A DNA stretch of 11,836 bases from Willaertia magna (taxonomy: Eukaryota; Heterolobosea; Eutetramitea; Acrasida; Naegleriidae): the NCBI GenBank assembly GCA_902984215.1, contig CADWAF010004999.1, forward strand, positions 1 through 11,836. The letters are read 5' to 3'. The notes under the pieces were generated by a model. It had not been told where the DNA came from. It searched no databases and saw only the letters and a list, made by a program, of their open reading frames with translations. The translations under genes were made by a program, and so were the position numbers. This document shows, piece after piece, positions 1 through 8,447 of the stretch (positions within the stretch are counted from its first letter, which is position 1; each line of letters starts with the position of its first letter).

Positions 1-122
1 AAACAATTTTTGAAAGAATGATAAAAACGTTACCGTTAAATTTAAATACAAGTAATTCAATGAGTGAAGTTACAAGAAATATTTATAAAACTTTATATGG
101 AAATGGTCAAATTGAAATGTAA
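1..122 (+). CDS. 3' end of an unidentified upstream gene (partial)
   Basis: The frame beginning at base 3 is open from the window edge to a TAA at 120-122 and gives 39 residues, starting TIFERMIKTL and ending YGNGQIEM. Amino-acid use is mixed rather than low complexity, and an AATAAA overlaps the stop, which suits a real 3' end. The piece is too short to recognise a family, and the body of the gene lies outside the window. It runs in the same direction as the next gene, whose ATG is 152 bases downstream. Coding nature is likely but rests only on an open frame and a plausible gene end. Confidence 0.55.
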   Translation, partial: TIFERMIKTLPLNLNTSNSMSEVTRNIYKTLYGNGQIEM

Positions 123-127
123 ATAAA
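122..127 (+). terminator. AATAAA-type poly(A) signal of the upstream gene
   Basis: AATAAA overlaps the last base of the TAA stop of the partial gene. It fits a canonical polyadenylation signal, but in DNA this AT-rich the hexamer also arises by chance. Confidence 0.3.
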
Positions 128-274
128 TTTGTTAAATTATTAATGTATTCATAATTATTTAACTGTTATTTAGTTAACTAATTAAATATTTTGCACTTGT
201 GTTTTAATATTGTAAAAAATTTAAATTGTAATTTTAAATAAATTACAAAAAATATAAAAAAAAACAAAAAAAAA

Positions 275-3151
275 ATGTACAAAAACGGGCATGAATTTTT
301 GGATGATCTCTTTTCCTCAAAGAAGGAAAACAACAACAACAACAAGCCTAAAAACAATAATAATACAAAGGCTAGTAATAGCGGTAAAAGTGATAATTAC
401 GGAAATAATACTGTAAATTCCGCATTTAATGATGATCCAAGGATTAAAGCCTATAATACAATTCCGATAGATTATAATAATGTTGACAATGATTATTATC
501 AATATAATAATTACAATAATAATAATTCTCGCTATAACAACAATAATTCATCTAACTATTATAATGATAATAACAATAATAACTATTATTTGTACAATAA
601 TAATAATAATAATTTTAATAATTATGAAGATTATAATAATAACAATTATAATAATATGGAAGTAGAACAACAATTATATGTACAAAATAATAATTATCAA
701 CAAGATTATATACAACAACAACCAGAAGAACAATATGTTCAAAAAGAAGAAGAAAACTATCAACAAGAACCAGAATATATACAGCAACAACAAGAAGAAG
801 TTATTGTAGAAGAAGAAATTAATCAAGAAGAAAATTATCAAAGTAATGAACAACAACTGGAATGTAATGTACAACAACAACAAGAAAATGAAATAAATAA
901 TAATGAATATAATAACGTTGAATATAATGATAATCAATATTATGAACTGGAAGGTGAGGATCCTCTCTTTACTGCAATACAACCAACAATAAGTGAAGAA
1001 GTAATAATTGAGGAACAAGAAGAAGAACAACAACAATATATTCCAACACAACCAGAAGAAGAATACACACAACAACAAGAAGAAATTGTTGTGGAAGAAA
1101 TAAATCAAGAAGAAAATGTACCTTACTATAATAATGAAAATGTAATTCCAACAACTATAATACAAGAAAATGAAGAAGAAATGATGGTTGATGAACAAGT
1201 AATAATAATACCAGAAGAAGAAAAAGAAAATTTTCAACAAGAAGGATATCAACTAAATGAACAACCAATAATGGTTGAAGAAGAAGAAGAAATACAAAAC
1301 ACAATAATTGACGTTAAAGAAGGAGAAGAAGAACAATACATACAACAACCAATAATGATTGAAGAAGAAGAAGAATTAATAGATCACACCAATACAACTT
1401 ATACAACAATCACCACGTCAATAAATGATGATGAAATGGATAATGATCAACAATTAAATTCAACAATAAAATCTTCAACAAATGTAAATGAAATGATGGA
1501 AATTACAAATGAAATTGCGGTGACAAAAATTAAGATTAATGATTTTCAAGAAAAATATTTAAATGAATATTTACAAAAACAATTAAAAAAATGTTTACAA
1601 AATAATAATCAAAATAATAAATTCAATAATAATGAAAAGTTAGAAAATTTTATTGAAATTATTACAAAATTAATATTTCAATTAATTTCAAAAGGTAAAA
1701 CTCAAAGTACAATTGTAAATACATTAATTAAAAATAATTTATTAAATGAAAAGGATGCCTCTTTATTGATTTATGAATTTTATTTAGAAATGATAAATAC
1801 TTCTTCAAAAACGAGGAAAGAGTTATTTGGATTCGAAAGTGAAGAGGAAGAAAGAAGGAGAAATGAAGAAGCTGAAAGACAAGAGAAAATTGCAAATGAA
1901 ATGAATAATCCATCTGTTTTACAGAAACATGTCGCTAAAGCAGAGAAAATGGTTAATAATTTAGGAAATGTTTTAAAGAATGATCCTTTAAATAATGGAC
2001 GTGGCGTGGTTGTTAGTTCTTCTTCTTCTAGTGGTAGGTTGTTAAATGAGGTTGAAAAGGAGTTTAATGATTTTAGAGTACCAACTAAGGAACAGTTTGA
2101 GATTTATAGAACTTATAATGAGCAAATGTCTGATGGTGTTGTTTTTCCATATTATATTACTTCTACTCAATTTAATGCGTTAACGAAAGGTATGTCAGTA
2201 TCTGCTAGTAATGTTACTGGTAGGGTTGACTTTATTGTTTTGGATGGAATGGAAAGTTTAATTATGGAAGATTTAGATTATGCAACAACTGGAAATAGAG
2301 TAACTCCATCACCTTCTACCGGTCAAGACTATTATAATGAAATGGAAGATAATAGTTCAAAGAGATCCTATGAAAAGAATGATAGAAATAGAAATAATAA
2401 GAAACAAAAGTATAATAAGAATGGTGTTGCTTTTAATAATAACAATAAGAAAAATAATAATCAAAATAAGAAAAACAACAAAAATAATAATAACAATAGA
2501 AATGATAATTATGACAACTACAATAGTAATTTTGAAAATTATGACAATAATTATGATAATTATGGAAATGGTAATTACGATTATAATTATAATAATAATA
2601 ATGACAATTATGGAGGTGACTATAATAACAACTATGACAATGACTATGGTAATAATTATGATGATAATTATAATTACAATGACAATTACAATTATGATAA
2701 TTATAATGATCAAGGATATAATGACGATAATTATTATGGAGATAATTATCAAAACGATATGAACTACAATAACAACAATATGAATAATAATAATACTAAC
2801 AGAGTAAATAATAATAACAATAATAATACGCCTTTTACTTGGCCAACTGTACAGTCTAATCAACAACGAAATAATAATAACAGTAGTAACATAAATAATA
2901 TGAACAATAATAGAAATAATAATAACATTAATAATAACAGAGTGCCCAATAACAATAATAATGACAACATGAATAACATGAACAACAATTACAACAATAG
3001 AAATAATAATAATAACATGAACAATAACAATCGAGTGCCCAACAAAGTTGAGAACTTAAGGCAACAAGTACAACAAAGTATGATGAAGAACACAAACAAC
3101 CCAAACCTCATGCCAAACGATCCAAGACTAAATAGCTATAACTTTAAGTAG
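275..3151 (+). CDS. Asn/Gln/Glu-rich prion-like protein of unknown function, 958 aa
   Basis: Single open frame from an ATG preceded by an A-run to TAG. I do not recognise the family. Layout: a short non-repetitive head (1-20, MYKNGHEFLDDLF); an Asn/Tyr-rich stretch (about 61-126); a Gln/Glu-rich acidic stretch (about 130-385) with partly duplicated segments; the only ordered-looking part, about 416-670, with predicted helices, a charged EEEERRRNEEAERQEK segment and a mixed-composition piece starting near DFRVPTKEQFEIYR; a basic, NLS-like cluster from K696 to K712 (KRSYEKNDRNRNNKKQK); then a long Asn/Tyr/Asp-rich tail (about 710-925). The octapeptide pattern DPR[IL]-x-[AS]-Y-N occurs at 54-61 and again at 949-956. 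The composition and basic cluster suggest a nuclear, condensate-prone protein, perhaps RNA-linked; that is inference only. Frames overlapping it on both strands are shadows of its repetitive codons. Confidence 0.88.
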   Translation: MYKNGHEFLDDLFSSKKENNNNNKPKNNNNTKASNSGKSDNYGNNTVNSAFNDDPRIKAYNTIPIDYNNVDNDYYQYNNYNNNNSRYNNNNSSNYYNDNNNNNYYLYNNNNNNFNNYEDYNNNNYNNMEVEQQLYVQNNNYQQDYIQQQPEEQYVQKEEENYQQEPEYIQQQQEEVIVEEEINQEENYQSNEQQLECNVQQQQENEINNNEYNNVEYNDNQYYELEGEDPLFTAIQPTISEEVIIEEQEEEQQQYIPTQPEEEYTQQQEEIVVEEINQEENVPYYNNENVIPTTIIQENEEEMMVDEQVIIIPEEEKENFQQEGYQLNEQPIMVEEEEEIQNTIIDVKEGEEEQYIQQPIMIEEEEELIDHTNTTYTTITTSINDDEMDNDQQLNSTIKSSTNVNEMMEITNEIAVTKIKINDFQEKYLNEYLQKQLKKCLQNNNQNNKFNNNEKLENFIEIITKLIFQLISKGKTQSTIVNTLIKNNLLNEKDASLLIYEFYLEMINTSSKTRKELFGFESEEEERRRNEEAERQEKIANEMNNPSVLQKHVAKAEKMVNNLGNVLKNDPLNNGRGVVVSSSSSSGRLLNEVEKEFNDFRVPTKEQFEIYRTYNEQMSDGVVFPYYITSTQFNALTKGMSVSASNVTGRVDFIVLDGMESLIMEDLDYATTGNRVTPSPSTGQDYYNEMEDNSSKRSYEKNDRNRNNKKQKYNKNGVAFNNNNKKNNNQNKKNNKNNNNNRNDNYDNYNSNFENYDNNYDNYGNGNYDYNYNNNNDNYGGDYNNNYDNDYGNNYDDNYNYNDNYNYDNYNDQGYNDDNYYGDNYQNDMNYNNNNMNNNNTNRVNNNNNNNTPFTWPTVQSNQQRNNNNSSNINNMNNNRNNNNINNNRVPNNNNNDNMNNMNNNYNNRNNNNNMNNNNRVPNKVENLRQQVQQSMMKNTNNPNLMPNDPRLNSYNFK
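455..655 (+). repeat. AAT/AAC-rich low-complexity tract (Asn/Tyr-rich coding)
   Basis: In-frame tract of mixed AAT and AAC codons with interspersed TAT, covering residues of about 61-127 of the 958-residue protein. The codons are mixed rather than a pure trinucleotide run, so selection on the amino acids, not only slippage, may keep it. Confidence 0.8.
656..1435 (+). repeat. CAA/GAA-rich tract with imperfect duplicated segments (Gln/Glu-rich coding)
   Basis: Residues about 128-387 of the same protein are dominated by Gln (CAA) and Glu (GAA). The segment EEVIVEEEINQEENYQ at residue 174 recurs as EEIVVEEINQEEN at residue 269. A second pair, QPIMVEEEEEIQ and QPIMIEEEEELI, follows further on. 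These are diverged internal duplications rather than a simple microsatellite. Confidence 0.7.
2393..3045 (+). repeat. Asn/Tyr/Asp-rich low-complexity tail tract
   Basis: The tract covers residues of about 707-924 and consists mainly of AAT, AAC, GAT, GAC and TAT codons, with a short recurring RVPN near its end. It is the kind of sequence expected to be disordered and prion-like. Confidence 0.8.
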
Positions 3152-3157
3152 TGTGCT

Positions 3158-3238
3158 ATTGGCGTTTTGGTGGTGGTATGCTGTTTGGTTTTTCATTGTT
3201 GCGTTTGGCGCCAATTGTAATTTGGTTCGCGCCAAAAA
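3158..3238 (+). promoter_or_regulatory. Two E2F/DP-like sites upstream of the kinesin-5 gene
   Basis: Between the TAG at 3151 and the kinesin ATG at 3366 lie TTTGGCGCCAA (3204-3214), whose last ten bases are a perfect palindrome, and TTCGCGCCAAAAA (3226-3238), which on the minus strand reads TTTTTGGCGCGAA. Both match the known E2F consensus TTTSSCGC. Their GC cores start 21 bp apart (3207 and 3228), about two helical turns. A partial match, ATTGGCG, lies at 3158-3164 and also contains an inverted CCAAT. The sites are 128-162 bp before the start codon, where a promoter is expected. GC-rich palindromes stand out strongly in this AT-rich DNA. Binding by E2F in this organism is inferred. Confidence 0.6.
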
Positions 3239-3267
3239 TTTGTTAAAAATATGTTCGTTAGACAACA

Positions 3268-3297
3268 AATAAAAATATTTTAAACAAAAAAAATAAA
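3268..3297 (+). terminator. Poly(A) signals after the Asn-rich gene
   Basis: AATAAA occurs at 3268-3273 and again at 3292-3297, 117-141 bases after the TAG at 3149-3151. If used, the 3' UTR would include the E2F-like sites, so the terminator of one gene and the promoter of the next would overlap. Confidence 0.3.
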
Positions 3298-3365
3298 CTA
3301 AGCAATAGGTTAATTCGCTCTTGCTTCGATTTTATTCCTTTTAATTTATATTAAACAACAAACTT

Positions 3366-6300
3366 ATGTCAGAAAGACCAGAAAGTGTAATGAGCTCTTC
3401 TTCTACTTCTTCATCAACAATTGCAAATGGTGTAAATATTCAAGTACTACTCAGGTGTAGGCCTGCAAACGATAAAGAAAAGGGATCTCCGCTCTCTATT
3501 GAAATATCATCATTAAATAAGAGGGAAGTAAGAGTACATCAAAAGTTAGTTCACGGAAAGGAAGTAACAAAACTTTTTACTTTTGACCGAGTTTACGGTG
3601 CATCCACAACACAAAAAGAACTATTTGACGAATCTATAAAACACATTGTAGATGAAACATTAGATGGTTTTAATTGTACAATCTTTGCATATGGACAAAC
3701 TAGTAGTGGTAAAACATTTACGTAAGTGTTATCTTAAAGATTTTTTCTTTTTATTTACCTTAATAGAATGGAAGGAAGAAGGGATGAGGCCACTTCTGAA
3801 ATAATTGATAACCAAGCTGGTGTTATCCCTAGAAGTGTTTATCATATCTTTGAAACTCTAGAAAGAAATAAAACTGAATATACCATTAAAGTTAGCTGTA
3901 TGGAGTTATACAATGAAGAATTACAAGATTTATTAACTGATAGACAAAATAAATTGAAGATATTCGAAGATAGTACAGGTAGAAAAGGTACAGTTGTTTC
4001 TGGATTGGAAGAGATAACTGTAAGGGATTCATCACAAATTATGTCAATCTTGGATGACGCACAGAAAAGAAGACAAATTGCAGAGACTAATATGAATAAA
4101 GCATCTAGTCGTTCCCATTGTATTACTACTATCACTATTCACATGAAAGAAGTAAATGATGAAGGAGAAGAGTTAATTAAAACTGGTAAATTAAATCTAG
4201 TTGACTTGGCAGGTAGTGAAAATATACAAAGATCTGGAGCTGTTAAATTAAGAGCTAAGGAAGCTGGAATGATCAATCAAAGTTTATTAACACTAGGAAG
4301 AGTAATTACTGCACTAACGGAACATAGTCCACATGTGCCTTACAGAGAATCTAAGTTAACTCGTATTTTGCAAGACAGTTTAGGAGGTAGAACTAAAACT
4401 TGCTTAATTGCCACAATTTCTCCATCTGTTTTATGCTTTGAGGAAACTATGAGTACACTAGATTACGCACATAAAGCTAAGAGTATTAAAAACAAACCAG
4501 AGGTTAATTTAAGAATTTCCAAAGCTGCACTCATTAAGGAAATGGCTGCTGACATGGAAAAATTAAAAGCCGAATTAAATTCACAAAGATTGAAGAATGG
4601 TGTTTTTCTTCCACCAGAGCAATATGAAGAACAAGTTAAAAAGTTAGAGGAACAAGAGGGTACTATTAGAGAGTTAGAAGATCAAGTTCAATTAAAGATG
4701 AAAGAATATGAAGAATTAAATGAATTATTTAAAGTTAGAGATAAGGAGTTACAAAATGAAATGGCTTCTCACACAGAAACTAAACAATCTCTTGAAACTA
4801 CCAAGATGAATTTAGAAGAGACCAAAAATTCTTTGTCTGTAGTAAAGAGAGAGTTGGATGAAACTAATTTTGTTTTAACAAAGCACCAAGAAACAGAAGA
4901 AGAATTACATACTGAGGCACACGGATTGCTTCACGGGCTCAGGGAAAGTATGGATGATATTGAAGGGTTTGTGAAGAAAGTTGAAAGAAAATCAAAGGTT
5001 GAAGCTGAAAATCATAGTCTTGTTGAAAGATTCAAAGACTCGCTCAGAAAGAAAGTCATTGGTGCTGAGGAGGATGTTGAGAGCGTTGTAGGGTTGTTCA
5101 ATGGTCTTCATCAAACCGCTAAGACATCAGTAGAAGAGTTCCTTACTGACAAAACTACTCATTTCATGTCCACAAAAGAAAAGGTTGATTCAATGGTGAA
5201 TTGTTTTAATCAATCACAAATGGAGTTATTATCGTTGGTGAATGGTAGAGGTAAAAACCAAGAGAATTGTTACAATCAATTAAGACAAGGACAAGTTTTA
5301 TTTGAACAAACTCTTTTACAATCAGTTGGGACAATGAAACAACTATTTGAACAATCTGTCAGAATAATTAGAGATCAAGTAGAAGTTCATAACAATGAAT
5401 TGCAAAATTTAACCAACCTTTTTGTAGATACGTTATCTAGAAATACTAAGGCAATGGAAACATTCACTACAGCCCATTTACAAGTAATGAAGGATTTATC
5501 TCAAGATGTCCAAAAAACATCTTCTGTACATGTAAATCAAATGTCCTCTTATCAAATCAGTATGGACGAATTGGTAGAGCAACAAAAACAACAAAACCAT
5601 TTAATGAAATTAGAATTAATGAAGCAGGTTGAAACTCTGTTAGAAACAACTATTGAGAAACAAGAAACTAAGCTTTGCCAATCCATAACAAGTTTCAAAC
5701 AATTCTGTGGCCAATCTATTGATTCAATGAAAGACATGGAGAAGTCTGTTGGTCTCCACACTGAGAAAATTAATTGTTCTGTACAAGATCTTAAACAGGG
5801 AGTAGAAAACAACCAACAAGCAAGCCTCAAGCAATCACAAGAATACAATTCTAATTTGGGTGGCGCAGTTGAAAAGATTAACTCAGAAACTAACAACCTT
5901 TCAAATAAGTTATACAATTATTGTGATATATTCAACACTAGTATTAATTCTCATACCCAAAGAGTTAATGCAACAATAGACAGTGACATGAAAGAGCAAA
6001 AGGAATTTATTGATGCTACTCATGATATTTGTTCTAACAACAAAACTAACTTTATGCAAAGCCAATCACAATTCCAAAATGCAATGGATACTTATGACAA
6101 TAGAATCAAATTATTCTCAGATTCACAACTATCCCAACACAACCAATACTTTGAAAAAGTTCAAACGTTCACATCAGAGTTTAAGGATTCCAATTTGAAC
6201 GAAATGAAACGAAATATTGATAATTTCTTCCTTAATTCTGATAACCCAACTGGATCAACGCCTCAAAAGAAAAAGAGAAAGTTACCTGAGAGATTACCTA

Positions 6301-6659
6301 GAACCCTACCAAAGAATGAATTACTTGAATTATATAGATCATCTATGCTTCCTCCACCTCCTGTGATTAAACCTGTAGAAAATGAACCACAAGAAATGGA
6401 AGACGATTCATTTGTTTCAATTGAGTCATCAGAAGCAGAGGGAGAAAAACTCATGGAAGATGAAACAAACAAGGAAAATCTTTTCAACTCTTCCCTTTCT
6501 ACTTTCGCCAAACGTGACAGTGAGAATTTTAATATAAGTGGTGCATTATCTCCAAAGAAGGTTAAGACTGTGGAAGCAAAACCAAATCAAAATAATAAGA
6601 AGAAACCAACAATTACAAAGGTGATTAAGGCAAATAAAAATACGGAAAGTATAAGATAA
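3366..6659 (+). CDS. KIF11: Kinesin-5 (Eg5/BimC/Cin8 family) mitotic motor, two exons
   Basis: Exons 3366-3721 and 3767-6659 join to 1082 residues; the splice restores Thr119-Met120. Kinesin-5 members are homotetrameric plus-end motors that cross-link and slide antiparallel spindle microtubules. Motor domain: NIQVLLRCRPAND near residue 24, P-loop GQTSSGKT 110-117, switch I NMNKASSRSH 227-236, switch II DLAGSE 265-270, then YRESKLTRIL. The neck AHKAKSIKNKPEVN and following KNGVFLPPEQ are typical of kinesin-5. A long coiled-coil stalk follows. The tail has the BimC box PTGSTPQKK with predicted Cdk site Thr950, an overlapping basic NLS KKKRK, a KEN box (1021-1023) and a Ser-Pro-Lys-Lys at Ser1047. 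The length is usual for the family. The ATG at 3366 is chosen because it precedes the motor by a normal 23 residues; unlike its neighbours it has no A-run before it. E2F-like sites lie upstream. Confidence 0.96.
3722..3766 (+). other. 45-nt spliceosomal intron in the kinesin-5 gene
   Basis: The sequence begins GTAAGT, contains a T-rich stretch and ends TTAATAG. Its removal joins AC to A (Thr) and gives the near-universal kinesin sequence GKTFTMEG. If retained, translation stops right after residue 119. The splice is phase 2 and directly follows the P-loop. Confidence 0.95.
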
Positions 6660-6668
6660 CACATTGTA

Positions 6669-6674
6669 AATAAA
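6669..6674 (+). terminator. Poly(A) signal of the kinesin-5 gene
   Basis: AATAAA lies 10 bases after the TAA stop. The next gene start is only about 60 bases away, so termination must occur within a very short interval. Confidence 0.35.
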
Positions 6675-6732
6675 AACTATTAATTTCACTAACACTTAAT
6701 GAATATTTATTATTTCAAAATTCACAAAAAAA

Positions 6733-8194
6733 ATGTAACATTTTTTGACAGCAGACGTTCTTTTAACAATTAGCGAATATTTAAACAATGTTAAAGATTA
6801 TATTCATTTGCTTCAAATCAATAAATTTGTTTATAAAAATATTTTAAATAACAATCAAATTGTTTTAAGAAATACAGTTTTTAAAAACGACGTATTTATT
6901 TGTTTAAACGACAAATTACCTTTTTATTTATTTCAATTACGAATAATTTTACTTTACCTAATTTACCATTATTAGAAGAATTAAAAATTAGGTGTTGTTT
7001 TTTACAAGAAAATACATTAATTAATTTACAAAAACAATTAAAAATTTTAACTTTACAAAGTTGTAGTTTAAAAGATGAAGATATAAATTATTTAACAAAT
7101 TTAAAGAAATTCAAAACGATAGAATGTGAGGGCTTGACAGGTGAATATTTACAAAAATTACAAAATTTAGAATATTTATCAATTACAATAAGTGATATTT
7201 ACGAAAATATTTTTAAAAACTTAACAAAATTAAAAACATTAAAAATTTCAGGAGATATTTTATCTGAAAATTGTTTTACAAATTTAGTAAACCTAACAAA
7301 ATTAGACGTTTATAGATGTGACAATTTTAACGGAAAATGTTTATTAAATTTAACAAAATTATCTTTTAACACAGCCAATATTAAAGATGAACATTTTAAA
7401 AATTTAAATAACTTACAAAAAGTTGATTTTGAAAATTGTGAAGAAATCACAGGTGAATGTTTACTAAATTTTAATAATTTAACAGATTTATATATTACTA
7501 GTAATGACAATTTAAAAGATTATTATTTTAAAAATTTAAAAAATTTAATAAATTTACGTATTGAATATTGTAATAATTTTAATGGTGAATACTTACAATA
7601 TTTTGTAAATTTACGAGAATTACATGTTTATGGTTGTTCAAATATGAAAGGAGAATATTTATTAAATTTAAAGAATTTAAAATATTTATATATTGGCTTT
7701 TTGAAATCGGTATAAATGGAACTTGTTTATTAAGTTTACAAAATTTAACAAAATTAACTCTTTTTGATTTATTAGAGGTTGTTGACGATTATTTAATAAA
7801 TTTAAAACAATTACAAAATTTAAAAATAGGTAATTGTAACAAAATTACTGGAATTTGTCTGTTAAATTTAACAAATTTAGTAAAATTAGAACTTTATAAG
7901 TTACCACATATTACTGATAATTATTTAAATAATTTAAATAATTTACAAAAATTAACAATTTCAAATTGTTATAATTTAACTGGAGCATGTTTTACAAAAT
8001 TAATTAATTTAAAAGAATTATATTTAAATAATAATTATCAAATAAAAGAAGAATATTTAAAAAATTTAATAAATCTTAATAATTTAACAATTACGGATTG
8101 TTTACAATTATTACAAAATGGAGATTATTTATTAAAAATGGATAAATTAACAAAAATTTATTTACAAATAAAAATCTATATTATAAAGCTATAA
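6733..8194 (+). pseudogene. Broken F-box/leucine-rich-repeat gene (nonsense codon 2, two frameshifts)
   Basis: An ATG at 6733 after an A-run is followed at once by TAA. The same frame continues with HFLTADVLLTISEYL and a segment like an F-box (DVLLTISEYLNNVKDYIHLLQ), the Skp1-binding module of SCF ubiquitin ligases. The coding sense then moves to a second frame around 6921-6950 and to a third around 7698-7705; each change equals one missing base (or two extra), and a T5 run lies at each place (6921-6925 and 7698-7702). About 18 leucine-rich repeats of 22 residues follow, with pattern LxxLxIxxCxxITGxCLLNLxN, ending at a TAA at 8192-8194. With two bases added the length becomes a multiple of three. 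Intact relatives would be expected to select substrates for ubiquitination. The breaks may be real decay or homopolymer sequencing errors; the stop at codon 2 is not explained by a homopolymer. Confidence 0.75.
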
Positions 8195-8447
8195 AATTTA
8201 ATCTAAAATAAATTAAACCACTTTTATTGTGTAAGTATGATTAAAGTGAAAAATGTCACAATTACTTGTACACAAAATTTAAATATTGTTTTATTAACCA
8301 AAACGACACATCTTAATTGCCTTTACACTTTCGTTAAATCTCCTTTCTTCTTGACAATTTGATGGCCAAATCAATCTAAGCAAAAAAGGAGAACCAAAAG
8401 GAAATTGGAAGAGAAACAGGAAATGTTATTCACACAATTTATCAGGA
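8195..8447. other. Intergenic interval with a weak nested inverted repeat
   Basis: No coding frame is visible. It holds an AATAAA at 8207-8212, suited to the 3' end of the broken repeat gene, and an imperfect inverted repeat: GTGTAAGTA at 8229-8237 against TACTTGTACAC at 8263-8273, with an inner GTGA/TCAC hairpin at 8246-8259. The last part is the 5' flank of the tRNA gene. No function is assigned. Confidence 0.4.

Noticed and set aside
674..1252. Minus-strand frames opposite the Asn/Gln-rich gene, including a 192-codon one
   Set aside because: These are complements of GAA/CAA/AAT repeats, giving Phe/Leu/Ile-only translations; they are shadows of low-complexity coding.
2337..2866. Met/Ile-rich and Ile/Val-rich frames overlapping the Asn-rich tail
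   Set aside because: Shifted readings of AAT/GAT repeats; no protein-like composition.
6902..6975. An intron in place of the first F-box/LRR frameshift
   Set aside because: GT at 6902 to AG at 6975 has the right phase, but the junction creates a TAA codon. The other GT/AG pairs tried do not restore the second frame, and the removed bases encode repeat-like sequence.
7710..7777. A 68-nt intron in place of the second LRR frameshift
   Set aside because: GTATAA...AG would join in phase and keep the repeat spacing. However, the removed segment reads as a good 22-residue repeat in the third frame, so a frameshift is simpler. It remains a weak alternative.
8229..8273. Structured RNA or transposon end at the nested inverted repeat
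   Set aside because: Stems are only 4-5 bp with mismatches, and no element or target duplication is seen; chance is likely in AT-rich DNA.
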